Source: Rachycentron canadum | Taxonomy: Eukaryota; Chordata; Actinopteri; Carangiformes; Rachycentridae | Direction: 5' to 3' | NCBI GenBank assembly: GCA_038496675.1 | Contig: CM076652.1 | Location: 7,036,410-7,100,409 of the forward strand | Length of the DNA stretch: 64,000 bases | Shown: piece by piece, positions 58,458-64,000 of the stretch | Layout of the letters: every line of letters starts with the position of its first letter | How positions within the stretch are numbered: the stretch's first letter is position 1 | Notes under the pieces: model-generated | Told to the model about the DNA's origin: nothing | Databases searched by the model: none | What the model saw: only the letters and a program-made list of their open reading frames with translations | Program-made: the position numbers and the translations under genes

Positions 58458-61400
58458 GAAATCATTATCTCTGCTGGAGAGAGTCCTAATAAAATCATCT
58501 AGCAGGATCCACATCTTGACTCAATTCTCAGATTTGGATCAGTAAAATGTCTTTTCCTCTGATTTCAAAACTTTCAAAACTTCAGACTCAGCTTGTGAAC
58601 TTCCTGTCCTGTTAGGAAAATGTTGCCTAGAAACACAACTGGCAATAACTGTGAGTTGTGGAAACTAAATTTTAAGATCAAAGTTAGTTATGCAAGTAAA
58701 TGAGCAACTGATATTTGTAATTTCATTGCCGATGGCTAATGGTCTCCACTCGTATATCATTCCTTCCATATATACTGGATAAAGAATATTTCAGGTTCTT
58801 GCAGCAGAAACAAAATCCACTGTTACTTAGATTAAAGGAGCAGCATCTGCCAACAGAAAAAAAAACAAAGCAAAAAAAAAAAAAAAAAAATAGAAAAGTT
58901 TGGGTGTTTTTTTTTTTTTTTTTAACCCTTTAAGCACCAGGGTTTAAAGAATAAAATATTGGATTTTAACATCAAGATTTCAAAAGGCTGTGGCTTGAAT
59001 GTGGTTAAAGATAAAGGCCAACTGTAAATGAGAAGAAGATTGAGTATGACCAACGCCATGATCCATCACCGTCAGTTACACAATCAATCATCTCAAGGCA
59101 GATATTCTCCTTCATCATCAGAGTCAAGAATAACATACATAACTTCATCATGAGGGACCTTTTTTTTTCTGCTAAAATTTACTTGAACCCAATGGACAGA
59201 ATTGCTTCTGTGCCAATGCATGCGAGCAGGTTCAGAGCATCTTTCCTCTGCTGTCTCGAACTTCGTGCTAAATAGGAGAGAGATCAAACCCTGATTTGAC
59301 ACTGAAACTTTTTTCAGTTTTATTCAGTTTTTGTTGTTTGTTGCAATTTTGTGACTTTAGCGTTCAGGGGGTTAATTCAAATCAGATCAATTTCACCGTC
59401 CTTGCCAAAATCATTAGACAATACCCAGATGTTTCTACAACAGCAACACAAAGTTGCAAAAAACTCAGTGTGATAACAAAAGTTGTTTCAATTTATATTT
59501 GCAACCAAGAAATAACTGGATGATTTTATAGGTTTGAAATATTCAATCAAACACTTAAAGTAATATTTAACATGACTGAATTAATAAAAATTTAAATATT
59601 TTCTACATCCTGCACCATATATATTAGCCTGTTTATTATGTTGTATTACCTTTTATTATATTTTGTTAACTCACATATACACATTTATTTTTTCTTGGCA
59701 AAGTCTAACAATGCTCATAGATCATGGGAATACTGTTCAAACAAAGTGTATGAAAGAAAACAAAAAAACATGTTATCTGTTCTTCTATTGTCATTCTTCT
59801 TTGTAAAAGACACCCACACAAACATGTACAGTATATACAGTAGCTCAGTGGAGCAGTTTAATGATCTCATTCTGCTGACTCTACTATAATACCACACACT
59901 GGCCATACGCACACCGAGGTCACAAGAACACACACAGACACACACAGAGGTCAAAGTCAAGTACAGCCTGTGTTACTCTCAGGGCCCTACACACATGCTC
60001 AGATGGCTTCTGACCCCTGACCTTTATGACCCTGGGGTCAGCAGCTCTGGGAGGCTAACGCTGTGTGTTTTGTGTGTGTGTGTGAGAGAATGTGTCAACT
60101 GTCACATATAAGAAGAGAGTAAGTCACAGCTGTACATCTTCAAAGGACAAACTCAAAGGACACTTATCACCTGGATGAGTGGAGAGTTGACAGTGAACCA
60201 TTCCTGGGGCTGACCTAACTATGAATTTGCATTGCAGGGAACTTTTGTGCACAGATATTTCTTGAGATGTAAAAGTAGATGACTGTATACAGCAATTCTT
60301 TAAACACCTCCTCCAAAAAAATTAAATAAAATCATATACTTTATACCTCTAACTATGAAACAATCTATAGAGTTATTAATGGATGTTGGTAAAACTTAGT
60401 CTTAATTGCCCGCTGCAAAACGAAATAAATGTCTTTATTAGTTAGTTACTAGTTACAGACTAATATTAATAACAATGTTATTACTTTCCTGTCCAGCAAA
60501 TACAATTTGTTTAAATGGCATATGCGCTACATCAGGGAGCACTCTGATCTGAATTTCTTTATCAAGACAGCGATAAGTACAAGTGCACAGCACGTGTACA
60601 CTTTGCATGTTATGCACAACCAGTTACTGCACACGTGTGCCAGGCCTGGTCTCACTGGTCAATCAATATGTGATCAGCTCAACACAAATAAAATCCAATT
60701 CTGTGTGAAACACTGCACCATGATAATAGCAGCCAATAAAAGGAGATGCTTTATTGTATGTTACGCCCAAAGCACTCACATAAACATCTAAGATATTAAG
60801 TACAACCCTTTTGAACCACGTGCCTGGGACAGTAGCTGTTTATTTTCCTGTTTAAATAGCAAAAGTTAAAGCTAAATGCACTAGTGCCATGCGCTTTATA
60901 ACAAGCTGTTATATTAGAGTAAAAAAACACACATTAAAACACTGTTCATGTTCACGACATGAATACAGTTGTAGGACTGACATGACAAATATAAACTGTA
61001 TATACATGGCTCTATTAATTACCACTTTCAGATTCGTTCCATCTTAGTGACCTTGCCCTGTTCCTGCTGTCACGGTGTCAAGGCCACAGACTATGTGCGA
61101 AAATCTATTGGCAGTTTCATCTCTAGTAGAAAGAGAATTGAAATCAATTGCCCAGTGAGGTTGACTGAGTGGATTCATGGATGGTTAGAAGAATCATCTG
61201 TACGTGCAAAGTTTTAGGATGAACTTAGGTTTTAAGTTATGTAATATGTTAAAGAGGAAAACGTGACATGCCAGCACTGCACACTGAGTGATTCAGTCCC
61301 TTTTATAAAGTCAAATCTGGACCACTTTCCTTTCTTCACATAAAATAACTTACAGCTATGATGCTCATAAAGGAGACTAGAATAAAGGATATTTATAGGT

Positions 61401-63455
61401 GTCTGTGGATGTGACTTTTCTAAAAGCAGAATCAGTGAAAACAGAGTGTGAAACCTAGTTTTTCCTAATCAACTAAAGTTTACCATTTCATAACTTCCCC
61501 CAAAGTACTGACAAATTCCTTGCTGCACAAGTCAGTTAATTAACCAAGAAATTGGTTCACTCTAACCAAACAATTTTTTTGTAATTACACTGTTCATGTT
61601 TAAAGTATTGACTATACGTTCAAGACCTCTGCTGCAGAATGTCTTTATGTGTACTTAATGAGAGCAGGTTGACATGTGAGCCGTCAGATGAGCTGAGTTA
61701 GGTTGAAGATCGCTTACAGGCACTGACAACAGATTCTCCGGGGTAACTCAAGATCACACACACACACGCCAAAAGATGCACACGTACACTAACAAGACAG
61801 ATACAAACATGTATGTTGCTCATGTAATTAGAGTCAGATATCTTGGAAAATGTAGAGAGCAGAAGGGAAACGATGTGAGATTACATGAGAGGAGAAGAGA
61901 GGAGATGAGAGGCAGTCAGTAGACCGTGACACTTCAGACATATGGGAGGACTGAAGAGAGATGAGGGGATGAATAGAGAATCTGTGAGAGAAATGGAGAG
62001 ACGCAGAAACAGAGGGGGAAGGAGACATATCCAGCTGTTTGTCCATCCTAGCTTTGCTGTAATGAGCCCATGTTTAGCTCTATGGAGCATTGCCAACGCC
62101 TCATCTAACTTCTCCAAACTCTAACAAGCCAAACTGCTATTTAGATTTACCTCATACTAGCACTGAACCGGGCCCAAACAACTAAGCACATAACAGCGTG
62201 GTGCTCCCTTAAATGGACACTTTGACATTTTGAAGTTTTAGCTGTTTATTTTTTTCTTTAACAGACACTTGTCAGCATGTGGGAAACATTTTTGCTTTTA
62301 AGTTTTCATAAAGTGGCTCGGCAGCATTGTTAGCGCTACTGAGCATATCTTCCACTTGCAGCCTGCTGTGCCCTTTGGCAGAAATGAGGGACAGCTTATA
62401 AGTCATTTGGAGATTTACCTGGCGAAAAAGTTCCCACACAACCATATTCTTTTCTAGTATTACAGCCAGGATATACATACTTTTAGTGAGTGCTGACATT
62501 TATCCAATATGACATTTGACTGTATTGTGGCTGACAGCTCCCAATGTCCTTCAGTGGCAGAACATGTAGTTTTATGACACTTGGATTATAGAAAAACACT
62601 GAAAATAAAGTTATTCACGATTTACATTTAAAAAAAAAAAAAAAAAAAAAAGTAAAAAAAAGTAAAAAAATTAAATCAGCTGTAAACCAAGGCTTAAATT
62701 CATTTTGAACTAGAACTGTGCCGTTTTCATTCCTGGTAATATTCCCCATCTGAACTACTATCCATCACTGAAGCCTGAAAGATTCCAGTGCAGCTTTACC
62801 TTTGTAATATTTCTATATGAATGTACAACTGCAGAGTGAAGCTTTCAGCTTATTTTCTGTTTTGAATGAGCTTTATAATGTTTTTGAAAATGCATTTTCA
62901 GAGCAAGGCGAAGTTTCGAGGTGGTTTTGGCAAGTTTTAAAAGTATCCAACTGAAAAGAATCCAAGGCTCCCATCAAAAACACATGAACCCACAGCAACT
63001 ACTACAGGAGGACCAGTCCACGAGAGGTTGCAGTGTATATCACCACTAATCATATCCAGCTACCTCGTCTCTCATTCACATGTAAGAAAACACCCAGAAT
63101 TATCATAATGACTGTAGTAACATTAGGATAATGCTATCATTAGCACTCAGAGCAATCAAGACAGATTTTTATTAAAATTGCCTTTGATGCAGCAGCTTAT
63201 TGGCTAGCTGGTGACAGCTAGCTGTGGTAACATTATATGTAAGGCAAAGCTAAAATCATTAATGAGGTTAACGATACTACACAGCCAAAGTTTGTTTTGA
63301 ATTTCCCTCCATAAAAATTACAGATGAAAGAGCTGAAGCATCTAGCCTCCTCTATCAGATCATTTTTCTGTTAACATCAGTGACACATTGACAAACGGGG
63401 ATGTCTTATTGGACTAAAATATTATATGTTGTTTTTGCATTGTTGGCTTTAATAA

Positions 63456-63647
63456 AGAGTACACTCCAGGGCCAAGCACATCATCAGGGCAAACAGGACA
63501 GGCCCAGGGTCAAGGATGAAGCAGAGGGGAGGACCACCAGCAGCATCTGAGAGCGTGGAGGCAGAGGCCAGGAAGGACAGACTGCGACAGGCCAAAGACC
63601 AGATCTTTTTCCCCCAGAAGGGAGACAATACAAAGCAGATTTTATAG
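63456..63647 (+). other. unidentified coding-like patch; possible terminal exon or retrocopy fragment
   Basis: A GC-rich island in AT-rich DNA. The plus frame from 63456 is open for 63 codons and shows G/C-ending codon preference. It reads RAKHIIRANRTGPGSRMKQR, then a stretch ending EARKDRLRQAKDQIFFPQK (basic, helix-prone), and stops at TAG 63645-63647. AATAAA follows at 63678-63683. There is no early ATG; an AG acceptor (cactccag, ending 63469) is possible but its pyrimidine tract is poor. The minus strand is also open here and hydrophobic, as expected for an antisense shadow. I do not recognise the protein. Confidence 0.3.
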
Positions 63648-64000
63648 ACAGTAGTAGTAGATATTTGATTTTCACACAATAAAATATATCACAGAAATAT
63701 CCAAATAACTACACCCACTTTTTGGCAGCGAGTGTCCTTTAGTTAGAATATTAAAGTTACTTATCTGACAATAATAAGTACATTTCAAAAACACACACAT
63801 TACTGTCAAAGAACTGTAACACTAAAACTTTGGCATGTTATGCCGTGACAAACACTCCTAATAGTTTCAATGTCTATTATTTGGCCATATTATGAGTTTG
63901 CCAGAAATAAATACAACATGAATTTTGCCATTTATGGTCATTTCATAATAAGTTATTCTAGTTATTTTATAGTTAGAGACGTAGTGTCACAGTAGCTTTA
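63648..64000. other. AT-rich end of window
   Basis: Nothing recognisable beyond the AATAAA noted above. Confidence 0.6.

Larger units (their letters stand above)
50729..63455 (-). other. presumed peds1 intron 1 (exon 1 not found)
   Basis: No exon encoding the expected N-terminus ending in a tyrosine-serine-proline-glycine-like sequence was found before the right edge. The stretch is filled with microsatellites, purine tracts and repeat remnants (listed separately). From 58500 to 63450 only AT-rich DNA with homopolymers (about 58869-58890, 62631-62651) is seen. Confidence 0.5.

Overview
This is a stretch of vertebrate nuclear DNA, almost certainly from a spiny-rayed (percomorph) teleost fish. 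The evidence is the AT-rich, intron-dominated layout, the very dense (CA)n/(TG)n arrays and A/T runs, remnants of repeats familiar from percomorph genomes, Tc1-like and L2-like transposon relics, and a split gene whose protein is clearly a vertebrate orthologue. No bacterial, viral or organellar gene organisation is visible.

Only one gene can be read with confidence: peds1 (tmem189, also called Kua), the plasmanylethanolamine desaturase that makes the vinyl-ether bond of plasmalogens. It lies on the minus strand. Five consecutive coding exons are visible (50609-50728, 50274-50365, 42856-43000, 37944-38156, 34890-35011). All junctions have consensus AG/GT sites and compatible phases, and together they encode 229 residues plus a split glycine codon. 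The first coding exon (about 40 residues in mammals) was not found and probably lies beyond position 64000, so intron 1 would exceed 13 kb. The 3' UTR runs leftwards from 34889; two poly(A)-signal candidates are given.

Layout. 1-28.4 kb: no recognisable gene; a dead Tc1-like transposase fragment (1.3-1.6 kb), a faint MADF-like relic (6.7 kb), SINE-like copies around 20-21 kb and a dense microsatellite cluster (21.7-23.3 kb). 28.7-28.9 kb: a CpG-rich patch with a strong minus-strand splice donor, perhaps the first exon of the next gene downstream of peds1 (ube2v1 occupies that place in mammals), but no ube2v1 coding exon was seen to its left. 29-34.9 kb: repeats and the possible peds1 3' UTR. 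35-50.7 kb: the body of peds1, with large introns holding a Tc1-like relic, tRNA-derived SINE copies, an L2-type LINE tail, a perfect 15-bp hairpin and a dispersed TGACA...TGTCA module. 50.7-64 kb: presumed intron 1, rich in (CA)n, purine tracts and fish repeats, with one unexplained coding-like patch at 63.46-63.65 kb.

I see no CRISPR array, operon, toxin gene, virus or clearly new multi-gene system. The points most worth following are the noncoding modules inside peds1, the di-lysine ending of the predicted protein, the T-tract just upstream of exon 4, the candidate promoter/first exon at 28.8 kb and the unidentified coding-like patch near the right edge.
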